Source: Paenibacillus methanolicus (lineage in GTDB: Bacteria; Bacillota; Bacilli; Paenibacillales; Paenibacillaceae). Taken from it: DNA of 64,000 nucleotides. Position numbers and translations under genes: made by a program. The stretch covers positions 415,824-479,823 of the forward strand of contig NZ_VNHS01000007.1 of NCBI RefSeq assembly GCF_008124765.1, in the 5' to 3' direction. How positions within the stretch are numbered: position 1 is the first letter of the stretch; each line of letters begins with the position of its first letter. The notes beneath the pieces are model-generated. The model ran no database searches. It had not been told where the DNA came from and saw only the letters and a list, made by a program, of their open reading frames with translations. Shown piece after piece: positions 42,589-50,862 of the stretch.

Positions 42589-43683
42589 TCAGCCGGCGGC
42601 CGGATCAGCCGCGGGGAGCCAGCCCGTCACGACCGCCCCGCCTTCCGGGCGATTGCTCGCGGCAAGCTCGCCGCCGTGCCTGCGGATGATGCGCTGGGCG
42701 ATCGCCAGCCCCAGTCCGGCGCCTCCGGTCGCGCGATTCCGCGATTGCTCGCCCCTGAACAGCGGCTCGAAGACGCGCGTCAGCTCATCGTGCGCGAATC
42801 CGTCTCCGGTGTCGCGCACGGCGAAGACGACGCGGTCGCCTTCCCGGCGGCAGCTCACTTCGATTCGCCCCTGCGCGGGCGTATGCCGCACCGCGTTGTC
42901 CAGCAGGTTGATAATGGCGCGCTCGAGCATATGGGCATCCGCGAGTACCGCTACGCCATCGGCGTCGTCGCAATCGGCGGCGATCTCGATTCGCTTCGCG
43001 CTCGCTTGCGGCATTACGCTGTCGATCGATTGCCGCGCGATGGCGCGAAGGTCGGCGGTCCGGAGCGTATCCGCGGCCGCCTCGTCCATGACGTCCAGCT
43101 TCGCGAACGCGAACAGATCTTCGACGAGCCGGTCCAGCTGCGCCGACTTCGCTTTGCAGACGGCGACGTACTTGGCGGCTTGCTCCGGCGTGCGCGCGAT
43201 GCCCTGCTCGAGTCCGTCCAAGTAGCCGCGCAGCGCGAAGAGCGGCGTTCGCAGGTCATGGGCGACGGCCGCGATGACGAACCGGCGCTGTTCCTCGAGC
43301 TCCGCCTGCTTCCGGTGCGAATCCGCAAGGCCGCTCGCCATCGCTTCGAAGCCGGCCTGCACGTCGGCGATCTCCCGGATCGCGGAGGGAGTGAGCCTCA
43401 CGTCCCAATCGCCCTCGGCGATTTGGCGAGAAGCCGCGCTCAGCTTCTCCAAGGGTGCGAGCAGGAGCCGCCGCAGCCGGATGCCGACCAGGAAGAAGGC
43501 GAGCAGCAGCCCCGCGAACGCGGCAACGTGCGGGATGACGATCATATACGAATGCTGCCGGTCCGTTCCCAGCTGTACCGACTGGGTCGTAATGAGGAGC
43601 ACAGCCAAAAAAAATATCCAGGGCAGCAACAGCAGGGTCAACAGCCCGAGCAGCGCATACGAGCGAACGCGGAGCTTCTTCAT
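42589..43683 (-). CDS. Sensor histidine kinase (HAMP, OmpR-system type)
   Basis: The start at 43683 overlaps the response-regulator stop by 4 bases. 364 aa: two membrane helices (about 9-33 and 50-68) with a very short extracellular loop, a HAMP domain, phospho-acceptor His142 in AVAHDLRTPLFALRG, N box NLLDNAVRH and G box GGAGLGLAIAQRI. The short external loop suggests it senses a signal in or near the membrane, as in Bce-like or antibiotic-sensing kinases, though no ABC transporter is adjacent. Confidence 0.92.
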   Translation of the reverse strand: MKKLRVRSYALLGLLTLLLLPWIFFLAVLLITTQSVQLGTDRQHSYMIVIPHVAAFAGLLLAFFLVGIRLRRLLLAPLEKLSAASRQIAEGDWDVRLTPSAIREIADVQAGFEAMASGLADSHRKQAELEEQRRFVIAAVAHDLRTPLFALRGYLDGLEQGIARTPEQAAKYVAVCKAKSAQLDRLVEDLFAFAKLDVMDEAAADTLRTADLRAIARQSIDSVMPQASAKRIEIAADCDDADGVAVLADAHMLERAIINLLDNAVRHTPAQGRIEVSCRREGDRVVFAVRDTGDGFAHDELTRVFEPLFRGEQSRNRATGGAGLGLAIAQRIIRRHGGELAASNRPEGGAVVTGWLPAADPAAG

Positions 43684-44378
43684 GGCGAGGCCTCGAAGCG
43701 GTAGCCGACGCCCCATACGTTGGCGATATATCTCGGGTGATCCGGATCGGGCTCGATCTTCTCGCGCAGCCGGCCCATATGGACGCGGATCGTATGCTTG
43801 TCCCCGACGCCTTCCCAGAATTTCGCGAGCAGCTGGTCGTAAGTGAACACCTGTCTCGGATGCTCCGCGAACAGGCGCAGCAGGTCGTACTCCTTCGGCG
43901 TCAGCGAGACGCTCCGGCCTCCGGCGAACACCTCCCGCGAGGTCAAATCGAGCTTCAGGTAGCCGTAGTCGAGCGCCTTGGGCGCGCTGCTCCCTTGCGC
44001 TGCGCCGGCCCGCCGCAGCACCGCCTTCACGCGCGCGATGATCTCGCCGGGCGAAGCGGACTTGACGATATAATCGTCGCCGCCGAGCGAGAGGCCGCGG
44101 ATCTTGTCCACGTCGTCGCTCCGGGCGCTCAAGAACAGAATCGGGACGTCGCTCGATTCGCGTATGCGCCGGCAGAAGTCGAAGCCGCTCTGCCCCGGCA
44201 TCATAATATCCAATAGGATGCATTGCACCTCGTTGTTCCGGAACGCGTTCCAAGCTTCCTGCGCGTCGCATCCCGTCACCACCCGAAACTGGTCGTACTC
44301 CAGGAAATCCTTCAATATGTCAACGATGCTCGGATCGTCATCCACGATCAGCACCGTAGGCCGTTCATTCACGTCCAT
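43680..44378 (-). CDS. OmpR-family response regulator
   Basis: A 232-residue regulator: acidic DDD at 13-15, phospho-acceptor Asp57 in CILLDIMMPG, conserved K near 106 (YIVKSASPGEII), and a C-terminal winged helix (LTPKEYDLLRLFAEHPRQVF, IRVHMGRLREKIEPDPDHPR). It is the first gene of the kinase operon. Three GTGAC repeats at 22-23 bp steps lie in the 188-bp gap to the divergent DJ-1-like gene and may be its binding sites. Confidence 0.94.
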   Translation of the reverse strand: MDVNERPTVLIVDDDPSIVDILKDFLEYDQFRVVTGCDAQEAWNAFRNNEVQCILLDIMMPGQSGFDFCRRIRESSDVPILFLSARSDDVDKIRGLSLGGDDYIVKSASPGEIIARVKAVLRRAGAAQGSSAPKALDYGYLKLDLTSREVFAGGRSVSLTPKEYDLLRLFAEHPRQVFTYDQLLAKFWEGVGDKHTIRVHMGRLREKIEPDPDHPRYIANVWGVGYRFEASP

Positions 44379-44464
44379 CCCGCCTTTGCGTCCCGTATTC
44401 GCTGTTGCCGTTTCTCTCCCAGTGTATCAAATTCGCGGCGGCTAGGAGCGGAACCGCGCGAATC

Positions 44465-44514
44465 GTGACCGTTCGTTGATGAATTTGTGACCTTTTGGGC
44501 GCGTTGTTCGTGAC
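44465..44514. promoter_or_regulatory. Three GTGAC direct repeats
   Basis: GTGAC at 44465, 44487 and 44510, spaced about two helical turns, between the divergent response regulator and DJ-1-like genes. Such phased direct repeats are usual for OmpR-type regulators. Confidence 0.45.
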
Positions 44515-44566
44515 GTTGCGTTGGTATGCTGATTCCCATACGAGCGAATAACAGGAGGAATGAGTG

Positions 44567-45598
44567 ATGTTGAACGTACAAATCGCATTGTTCGACGGCT
44601 TCGATCTGCTGGATGCCATCGCGCCTTATGAAGTATTTTGCGCGGCGGGCATGTTTGCGGACGGAGCGGTTCAGGCGGAGCTTGTCGCGGCGGAAGGCGC
44701 GAGGACGGTCACGAGCGGCGTGGGCGGGGTACGGATGGAGGCGACCGCCAAGCTGGACCCGTCGCGGCCGGGCATCATTCTCGTGCCGGGCGCATCGGGC
44801 GAGCTGTTAGGGGACGGGTTGGAAGCGATTCCCGCGATCCTCGCCCGCGCGGCCGGCACGGAGCTGATCGCGCTGATGGAACAGGCGATCGGCAATCCGG
44901 CGATCACCGTGGCGACCGTATGCGGCGGCTCGCTGCTGCTGGCGATGGGCGGTCTAGTGGAAGGAAGGCCGGCGGTTACGCATCATATGGGGATGGAGGT
45001 GCTGGGCGCGACGGGGGCGCGGCCGATCCAAGCCCGGGTCGTCGATGACGGCGACTTCGTCAGCGGAGGCGGCGTCACGTCGGGGCTGGACGTCGCGATC
45101 CATTTGGTGGAGCGGGAGCTGGGACCGAGCGTCGCGCTTGCGGTGGAGCAGCTGTTCGAGTTCGAGCGCAGAGGCACGGCATGGAAGAGCGGAGGCATGA
45201 CGCCGAAGGCGAGCGGCGCGGCGGAAGCTGCTGCAGCGAGCGAGGTCCAGGTTCGCGAGGGCTTGCCCGTTGCCGTAGCGCGCAACGGCGGCGGGGGATC
45301 GGCGTTCGACGGGGAATGGGAGGCGACGATCGCGACGCCGGTCGGCAAGATGAACGTCTTGTTCCGTATCGAGACGGCTCTTGGCGTCGTGCGCGGCACG
45401 GCGGCGCAAGGCGACGAGTTTAGCGAATTAATCGATCCGGTGCTGACCGGCGGGACGCTTCGTTGGTCGCAGCGCATTACGAAGCCGATGCGGCTCAACT
45501 TGACGTTCGAGGCGCGCGTGGACGGCGATCATATGACCGGCACGGCGAAGGCGGGCGTGCTGCCGGCATCCAAATTGTCGGGGAGGCGGGTCAAGTGA
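44567..45598 (+). CDS. DJ-1/PfpI-family protein with an extra C-terminal beta domain
   Basis: ATG 44567, eight bases after AGGAGG (343 aa). Residues 1-195 are a DJ-1/PfpI glutamine-amidotransferase-like fold with nucleophile-elbow Cys119 (TVCGGSLLLAMGG) and a His soon after (PAVTHHMGM). An Ala/Gly-rich linker then leads to a domain of about 100 residues (FDGEWEATIATPVGKMNVLF ... RLNLTFEARVDGDHMTGTAK) that looks like a small beta-barrel. It is coupled to the DUF2306 gene (stop/start overlap). It may be a stress or cyclohexyl-isocyanide-hydratase-like protein. Confidence 0.82.
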   Translation: MLNVQIALFDGFDLLDAIAPYEVFCAAGMFADGAVQAELVAAEGARTVTSGVGGVRMEATAKLDPSRPGIILVPGASGELLGDGLEAIPAILARAAGTELIALMEQAIGNPAITVATVCGGSLLLAMGGLVEGRPAVTHHMGMEVLGATGARPIQARVVDDGDFVSGGGVTSGLDVAIHLVERELGPSVALAVEQLFEFERRGTAWKSGGMTPKASGAAEAAAASEVQVREGLPVAVARNGGGGSAFDGEWEATIATPVGKMNVLFRIETALGVVRGTAAQGDEFSELIDPVLTGGTLRWSQRITKPMRLNLTFEARVDGDHMTGTAKAGVLPASKLSGRRVK

Positions 45599-46317
45599 TG
45601 CCGGAACGGCTGGAGCGGCGCGAAACGTTCTACTTGCTGATCGCGAGCGTCGTGCTTCTCTACATTCTGTACGCGCTGCTGAACAATTACGTGCTCGATC
45701 CCGGCGCCGAGGCCTTCCTTGGGTACAAGACGGATCTGAAGCGCGAGCTGAAGCCAAGCATATGGCTGAAAGTCATGTACGTGCATGTCGGCTTCGCCTG
45801 CGTCGCCATGGCATCGGGACTGGCGAATTTCTCGAGATACAAGAATCTTGTATATCTCCGGAGCGATGCGAGCCTTGCCGCAAAAGACGGCGCCAGCCGT
45901 TTCGCCCTGGTTCGCGGCTACGCCCGGCACCGCGGGTTTCACCGCGCGAACGGGTACGTCTATGTCGCGTCGGTGCTCATCGTGGTGCTCACTTCCGGCT
46001 ACATGGCCCCTTATGCAACCGGCGGGAAGGTTAGCGGCATGGGCTTTAATTTGCTCAATATCTTGTGGCTGATCGCAACGACGACGGCGCTCGTCCATAT
46101 TTTCAAGAAGCGGGTGGTCCGGCACAGACAGTGGATGCTGCGCAGCTATGCCTTCTGCTTCACGAACATGCTGATCCATCTGCTGGCCTTCGTTCTTCAC
46201 GATATGAGCGGTATCGCTTACGTTACGAGTTATACGATCGGCGTGTACGGAGCGATCGCGTTGGTGCTGGCAGTGCCGGAGCTGCTCATTCGAGCGGGAG
46301 CGCGGTCGAAGAACTGA
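45598..46317 (+). CDS. DUF2306-type membrane protein
   Basis: Starts at the stop of the previous gene (TGATG). 239 aa with about seven hydrophobic helices (FYLLIASVVLLYILYALL, VMYVHVGFACVAMASGLANF, HRANGYVYVASVLIVVLTSG). The pattern H-x-G ... R-x-x-H-R ... R-x-N-G-Y and the second HRQWMLRSYA is typical of DUF2306. Function is unknown; conserved His suggests heme or quinone contact in some relatives, which I cannot confirm here. Confidence 0.8.
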   Translation: MPERLERRETFYLLIASVVLLYILYALLNNYVLDPGAEAFLGYKTDLKRELKPSIWLKVMYVHVGFACVAMASGLANFSRYKNLVYLRSDASLAAKDGASRFALVRGYARHRGFHRANGYVYVASVLIVVLTSGYMAPYATGGKVSGMGFNLLNILWLIATTTALVHIFKKRVVRHRQWMLRSYAFCFTNMLIHLLAFVLHDMSGIAYVTSYTIGVYGAIALVLAVPELLIRAGARSKN

Positions 46318-46437
46318 TCTATCGTCAGTTTGGCGAACCGCGAAGACCGTTATATAATAGAGCCGACTCGCGGGCAATCGCGAACAGACGGCTGCGGAGC
46401 AGGCTTGACGGCTGGCGGCAGGAGAGGGTGCAGGCAA

Positions 46438-46989
46438 ATGAGTATCGCCGTTATTTACGGGGGAACGCGCGCCGGCGGCAACACGGAGCAGCTGGCCGAG
46501 CGGGCCTTGAACGGCTTGGAGGCCGAGCGTATTTATTTGAAGGATTACGATATTCGGGCCATCGAGGATCATCGGCACAGCGAAGAAGGGTTCCGGGATC
46601 GGGGCGACGACTATAACGCGATCATCGACCGCGCGCTGCGGCACGATATCCTGCTGTTCGCGACGCCGATCTACTGGTACGGCATGTCGGGCCCGATAAA
46701 AAATTTCGTCGATCGCTGGTCCCAAACGCTGCGGGATGCGGACCGTCCGGGCTTCCGGGAGCAAATGAAGGCGAAGACCGCGTACGTGATCGCCGTTGGC
46801 GGCGACCAGCCTTTGCTGAAAGGACTGCCGCTGGTGCTGCAGTTCCAACATATATTCGGCTTCTTCGGCACGACGTACGGCGGGTATATTCTCGGCGAAG
46901 GCAATCGGCCGGGCGATATTGCCCAGGACCGGGAAGCGATGCGCAAGGCGGATCTGCTGCATGTCCAATTAAAGGAACGCTTAAGCTGA
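46438..46989 (+). CDS. NAD(P)H-dependent FMN reductase/flavodoxin-like protein
   Basis: ATG 46438 (183 aa). The FMN-binding loop YGGTRAGGNTEQLAERAL and the second loop TPIYWYGMSGPIKNFVDRW are typical of the NADPH-dependent FMN reductase family (WrbA/azoreductase relatives). The protein lacks cysteines of iron-sulfur variants. It follows the DUF2306 gene by 120 bp and is closed by a terminator. It probably reduces quinones or other electrophiles. Confidence 0.88.
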   Translation: MSIAVIYGGTRAGGNTEQLAERALNGLEAERIYLKDYDIRAIEDHRHSEEGFRDRGDDYNAIIDRALRHDILLFATPIYWYGMSGPIKNFVDRWSQTLRDADRPGFREQMKAKTAYVIAVGGDQPLLKGLPLVLQFQHIFGFFGTTYGGYILGEGNRPGDIAQDREAMRKADLLHVQLKERLS

Positions 46990-46999
46990 CGAACGAAGG

Positions 47000-47036
47000 C
47001 GGCGCCGCAGGCTGAAATGCTTGCGGCGCCGTTTTT
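47000..47036 (+). terminator. Intrinsic terminator
   Basis: CGGCGCCGCA/TGCGGCGCCG with TTTTT after it. Confidence 0.9.
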
Positions 47037-47064
47037 AGTTTGCGCGGATGGATCTCTAGCATGC

Positions 47065-47982
47065 TTAGTCGATCGTGAGCACGATTTTGCCGCGTCCGTG
47101 ACGCGTCTCGATCAAGCGGTGCGCGTCCGCCGCCCGCCCGAGCGGGAACGCCTCCCGAATCTCGATGCGCAGCTTGCCTTGGGTATGCAGTTCGGCCAGC
47201 TCCGCCAGACGGGCGGCGGAACGCTCGCCCCGGACGACGCGAAGGCCGAGCTCCTCGATCCGGTCGTAGGCGAAGAAGGTGCAGATGCGCTTCTTATCCG
47301 GGATGAGCGCGACCGCCGCCTCCAATCCTTCGCCCCCGGCCGTATCGAACGCCGCCTGAATGCCGTCCGGCGTTATGGCCCGGATTCGCTCGGCAAGCCC
47401 TTCCTCGTACGTGAGCGGGATTGCGCCCAGCGACCGCAAATAGTCGTGGTTGCGCAAGCTGGCCGTGCCGATGACGGTCTTGGCGCCCCAATGCTTGGCG
47501 AGCTGCACGGCGAACGCGCCGAGCGAGCCGGCCGCGCCGTTGATCAGCACCGTATCGCCGGGCCCGATGCCGATCGCCTGCAGGGCGATGTGCGCTCCCT
47601 GGCCGTTGCCGGTCAACCCGCCGGCTTCCTCCCACGTCATCGAGGCCGGCTTGTCGACGATCTGGTCGGCGCCGACGACCACGTATTCGGCGTAGCAGTT
47701 GAGCAGATTGAAGCCGAGCACCTCGCTGCCGACGGCGAATCCCGTTACGCCCTCGCCGACTTGATCGACGATGCCGGCGAATTCGTTGCCCGGAATTTGG
47801 GGCAGACGGACCGTCAGTCCATACGCCGGCGTCCAGCCGCCGCGCACCGCGCAGTCGTAATGCTGCACGCCTGCCGCTTTGACCCGCACGCGCACCTGTC
47901 CCGGACCTGCTATAGGCTCCGGCACCTCGATTAATTGCATGACTTCCGGTCCGCCGAATGAAGTAATTGCCGCTGCTTTCAT
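47065..47982 (-). CDS. Zinc-free alcohol dehydrogenase/quinone oxidoreductase
   Basis: The start at 47982 follows AAGGAGG (305 aa). Medium-chain dehydrogenase fold: substrate domain MKAAAITSFGGPEVMQLIEV, then the nucleotide-binding motif LINGAAGSLGAFAVQLAKHWGAK shown by NGAAGSLG. The zinc ligands of true alcohol dehydrogenases are missing, as in QOR-type NADPH:quinone reductases. It lies 17 bp downstream of the MFS gene on the same strand, so the two are likely one operon. Confidence 0.9.
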   Translation of the reverse strand: MKAAAITSFGGPEVMQLIEVPEPIAGPGQVRVRVKAAGVQHYDCAVRGGWTPAYGLTVRLPQIPGNEFAGIVDQVGEGVTGFAVGSEVLGFNLLNCYAEYVVVGADQIVDKPASMTWEEAGGLTGNGQGAHIALQAIGIGPGDTVLINGAAGSLGAFAVQLAKHWGAKTVIGTASLRNHDYLRSLGAIPLTYEEGLAERIRAITPDGIQAAFDTAGGEGLEAAVALIPDKKRICTFFAYDRIEELGLRVVRGERSAARLAELAELHTQGKLRIEIREAFPLGRAADAHRLIETRHGRGKIVLTID

Positions 47983-47999
47983 ACCTTCGTCCTCCTTGG

Positions 48000-49406
48000 T
48001 TATCGAATCATGACGCGGCGCGATGCCGCCTTGCGCTTGCGCTCGGCTCTGCCGAACTGTATATAGTAGAAGGCTAATATCAACACATGCAGAATGGCGA
48101 GAAGCAAATAAATATTGCTGAACACGTTCGCGGCCGGATCCGCGGGAATGCCGTTCCAAGCGAAGCCCGCGCCGAGGTCGACGGCCGCGCCGTACAGACT
48201 CGAGGCCACGGCCCCGGAGATAAAGTTCAGCATGGAGAGCAGCCCCATCCCTACGCCAGTCTGTTCCTGCGGCAGCGTCCTGGAGATCATACCCGACATC
48301 GCGATCATAAGGAAAGATTGGCCGACATTGCCGAGGATCAGGAGGAGGGCCACGTAGACGGACGATCGGGCTGCCAAGACGGATAGCGCCAGGAAGCAGA
48401 TGAACAGCAGGGTAGAGGCGACATAGAAGAGCGCTGCATTCCCTTTGGCATCCGCCAGTTTGCCTGCCTTGCGCCCGAGCAAGGCGGTGGCCGCCGCGGC
48501 CGGGAACATCGCGAAGCCGACCATGCTCGTGTCCAGATGGTGGACGTCGCTCAGCAGCTGGGGACTAAGGAAGGCGAGCGAATAACCGATGCCGGACGTC
48601 AGGCTGGCCATGAGCAGTACGAGCGCGAAGCTCTTATGGCGGAAGAGCTCGGGACGGATGAAGGGGCTGGCCGCCGAGCGGATCCGGGCAACGAACAGGA
48701 CGAACAACAGGAGGCAGCCGGCCCCTGGCAGCCATGCCGCATTCGTGATCGCCAGGAGCAGCAGCGAAGCGGTGCCGGCGATCAGACCGGCGCCTGCCCA
48801 ATCCATGGCGGGGGCGCGCCCGCGCGCGTCGTCCAGGTAGCGGCGGTAGTAGGGCAAGGTAAGCAAGGTTAGGAGCGGCATGCAGAACAGCCACCGCCAA
48901 TGCACCGCGCTTGCGAGCAGGGACGCCGCGACCGGACCGATCGCGCCGCCGATCGCCAGGCCCGTCATCGCGATGCCGAACGCTCGGCCTCTGCGCTCGG
49001 GCGGGAAATACCGGACCGGTATGATGCCGGCCGTGGCCGGGATGACCGCGGCGCCCGCCGCTTGCAGGATTCGGCCGAGCAGCACCATCCCATACGTTTG
49101 GGCAGCCAGACCGATGATCGACCCGAACGCGAAGAAGAGCAGGCCGAACGTCAGCAAATTTTTGAGTTTATAGATGTCGGCCAGTTTCCCGTAGATGACG
49201 GTTCCGACCGCATAGACGAGCAGGAAGGCCGACGTCACCCAGCTGACCTGAGCAAGCGAGAGCCCGAACTCCTCGCGAATGTCGGGCAGGACGATATTGA
49301 ACATCGTGGCGCTCATGACGGAGATCACGAGCGTGAAGGCGAGCACGCGCAGCAAGCGTTCGCCCGGCTGCCGGGCTTCGTTCCGTTTGGTTTCTTCTTG
49401 GTTCAC
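48000..49406 (-). CDS. MFS drug transporter (DHA2, 14-helix type)
   Basis: A 468-residue transporter; GTG start behind AGGAGA. Motif A LLVYAVGTVIYGKLADIYK and motif C-like AGAAVIPATAGIIPVRYF-like GLAIGGAIGPVAASLLAS mark the drug:H+ antiporter 2 group (EmrB/TetA(L)-like). It is followed by the oxidoreductase gene and is divergent from a LysR regulator, which likely controls it. Substrate unknown. Confidence 0.9.
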   Translation of the reverse strand: MNQEETKRNEARQPGERLLRVLAFTLVISVMSATMFNIVLPDIREEFGLSLAQVSWVTSAFLLVYAVGTVIYGKLADIYKLKNLLTFGLLFFAFGSIIGLAAQTYGMVLLGRILQAAGAAVIPATAGIIPVRYFPPERRGRAFGIAMTGLAIGGAIGPVAASLLASAVHWRWLFCMPLLTLLTLPYYRRYLDDARGRAPAMDWAGAGLIAGTASLLLLAITNAAWLPGAGCLLLFVLFVARIRSAASPFIRPELFRHKSFALVLLMASLTSGIGYSLAFLSPQLLSDVHHLDTSMVGFAMFPAAAATALLGRKAGKLADAKGNAALFYVASTLLFICFLALSVLAARSSVYVALLLILGNVGQSFLMIAMSGMISRTLPQEQTGVGMGLLSMLNFISGAVASSLYGAAVDLGAGFAWNGIPADPAANVFSNIYLLLAILHVLILAFYYIQFGRAERKRKAASRRVMIR

Positions 49407-49579
49407 GGTGCATCTCTCCTTTTGCCTTTGGCGTTCAATAGCCAGATGACAATCAGGTGCTTTCTCCCGGGAAGTTTGGCTTCCGCTTGCATAACCTGAT
49501 TGTATAGCCGATAATCGATAATGAAAAATATATCTTACTTCATATGATTCATTCCGTTGAGTATATAAGGAGGGTTAGC

Positions 49580-50476
49580 ATGGAGCTGCTGCAGCTGCAA
49601 TATTTTCGCACGGTGGCGAGGCTGGAACATATGACGAAGGCGGCGCAGGAATTGCGGGTGGCGCAGCCCGCGCTCAGCAAGACGATCGCCCGCCTCGAGA
49701 AGGACGTAGGCGTGCCGCTCTTCGACCGGGAAGGCAGGCAAATCCGGCTTAACGCCTTCGGCAAAGCATTCTTGACGAAGGTGGAGGCCGCGCTCCTCCT
49801 GCTGGAAGAGGGACAGCGGGAAGTCGCGGACCTGGCGGGCCTGGAGCACGGCAGCATCCATCTGGCGACATCGACGCTGGATCGGCTGTCGGACCCGCTC
49901 AACGCCTTCGTCGCGCTGCATCCGCAGGTGAACTTCCGGATTACCCAAGGGGCCATGTGCGAGATGGCGCAGCTGACGGAGGCGGGCGAAGTCGACTTGT
50001 GCTTCACCCCGATGCCGCTCGCGCGGACGAATTTCAGCGCGGTGTCCGTGCTTCGCGAGGACGTGTATTTGGCGGTTCCTCCGGGGCACCGGCTGGCGGG
50101 CAGGAAGAGCGTTCGCCTGAACGAGGCGGAGGGCGAGCCGTTCATCGGGTATCAGGAAGGATTCCATTTTCAGCAGATGAACGACGCGTTCTTCCGCGAG
50201 GCGGGATTCGCGCCGAACTTCGTCTGCCGTGTCGACGAAGCGGCCTCGATCGCCAAGCTCGTATCCGCCGGTCTCGGCGTGGCGCTGGTCGGCAATTGCG
50301 GCGGCGCGCAGACGCGGCTGAATCTGCTTGCCATCGAATCGCCCGCGTGCCAGCGGCACTTCCGGTTCATCTGGAACGACAAGCGCTATTTGTCGAAGGC
50401 GGCGCGCGAGTTCAGAGATTTCGTCGTGGCGTATTTCGCCAACGAAGAGAAGTCGGTTGCGAGCGCAAGCCGGTGA
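49580..50476 (+). CDS. LysR family transcriptional regulator
   Basis: ATG 49580 after AGGAGGG (298 aa). N-terminal winged helix-turn-helix (LQYFRTVARLEHMTKAAQEL, VAQPALSKTIARLEKDVG) and a C-terminal ligand domain. Divergent from the MFS/oxidoreductase operon with 173 bp between, the usual arrangement of a LysR protein and its target. The AT-rich gap (49505-49550) contains several imperfect dyads that could be its site. A terminator follows. Confidence 0.93.
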   Translation: MELLQLQYFRTVARLEHMTKAAQELRVAQPALSKTIARLEKDVGVPLFDREGRQIRLNAFGKAFLTKVEAALLLLEEGQREVADLAGLEHGSIHLATSTLDRLSDPLNAFVALHPQVNFRITQGAMCEMAQLTEAGEVDLCFTPMPLARTNFSAVSVLREDVYLAVPPGHRLAGRKSVRLNEAEGEPFIGYQEGFHFQQMNDAFFREAGFAPNFVCRVDEAASIAKLVSAGLGVALVGNCGGAQTRLNLLAIESPACQRHFRFIWNDKRYLSKAAREFRDFVVAYFANEEKSVASASR

Positions 50477-50494
50477 ACGTAAGCGATGTGAGCT

Positions 50495-50523
50495 AAGGAG
50501 CTTTCCCGACGGGAGGGCTCCTT
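50495..50523 (+). terminator. Stem-loop after the LysR gene
   Basis: AAGGAGC/GCTCCTT with inner TCCC/GGGA. Confidence 0.65.
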
Positions 50524-50547
50524 GTCGCCTTCCCTTCGGGATGGGGG

Positions 50548-50837
50548 CCAATGCTGTCAGGTTAAGGAAAACGTCCGATGAAGCCAACTAGGGCCAGCGG
50601 TAAACAGGCTTCAACACGCTCATGTCTAAGAAGGATCTTAAAACCCACTGAAGCTTTGTCCGTCAGGACAAAAGCGTGCCCCGATGAACCCCACTCGCCG
50701 ACCGCGAACAAGCGCACCAGCACGAAAAGGGAGTCCAGAGGGCAAAGTCCTCTGGTTCCCCTCAGCGGAGGGGGAAGGGGGAGGTAGCAACAAAAGTCGG
50801 GTCAAAAGGGCGGAGCCCTCTAACCTGACAGCATTGG
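50548..50837. repeat. Dispersed intergenic repeat, copy B, bounded by 17-bp inverted repeats
   Basis: CCAATGCTGTCAGGTTA at the left end and its exact inverse TAACCTGACAGCATTGG at the right end enclose a 290-bp non-coding element. The inside is homologous to 18415-18735 (see there) and contains the hairpin TTTGTCC GTC AGGACAAA. No transposase frame is present. It resembles a MITE or another small mobile or REP-type element. It fills the gap between the LysR and FAD-oxidoreductase genes. Confidence 0.85.
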
Positions 50838-50862
50838 GATGGGGGCTCGGCTGTGGCGAGGG

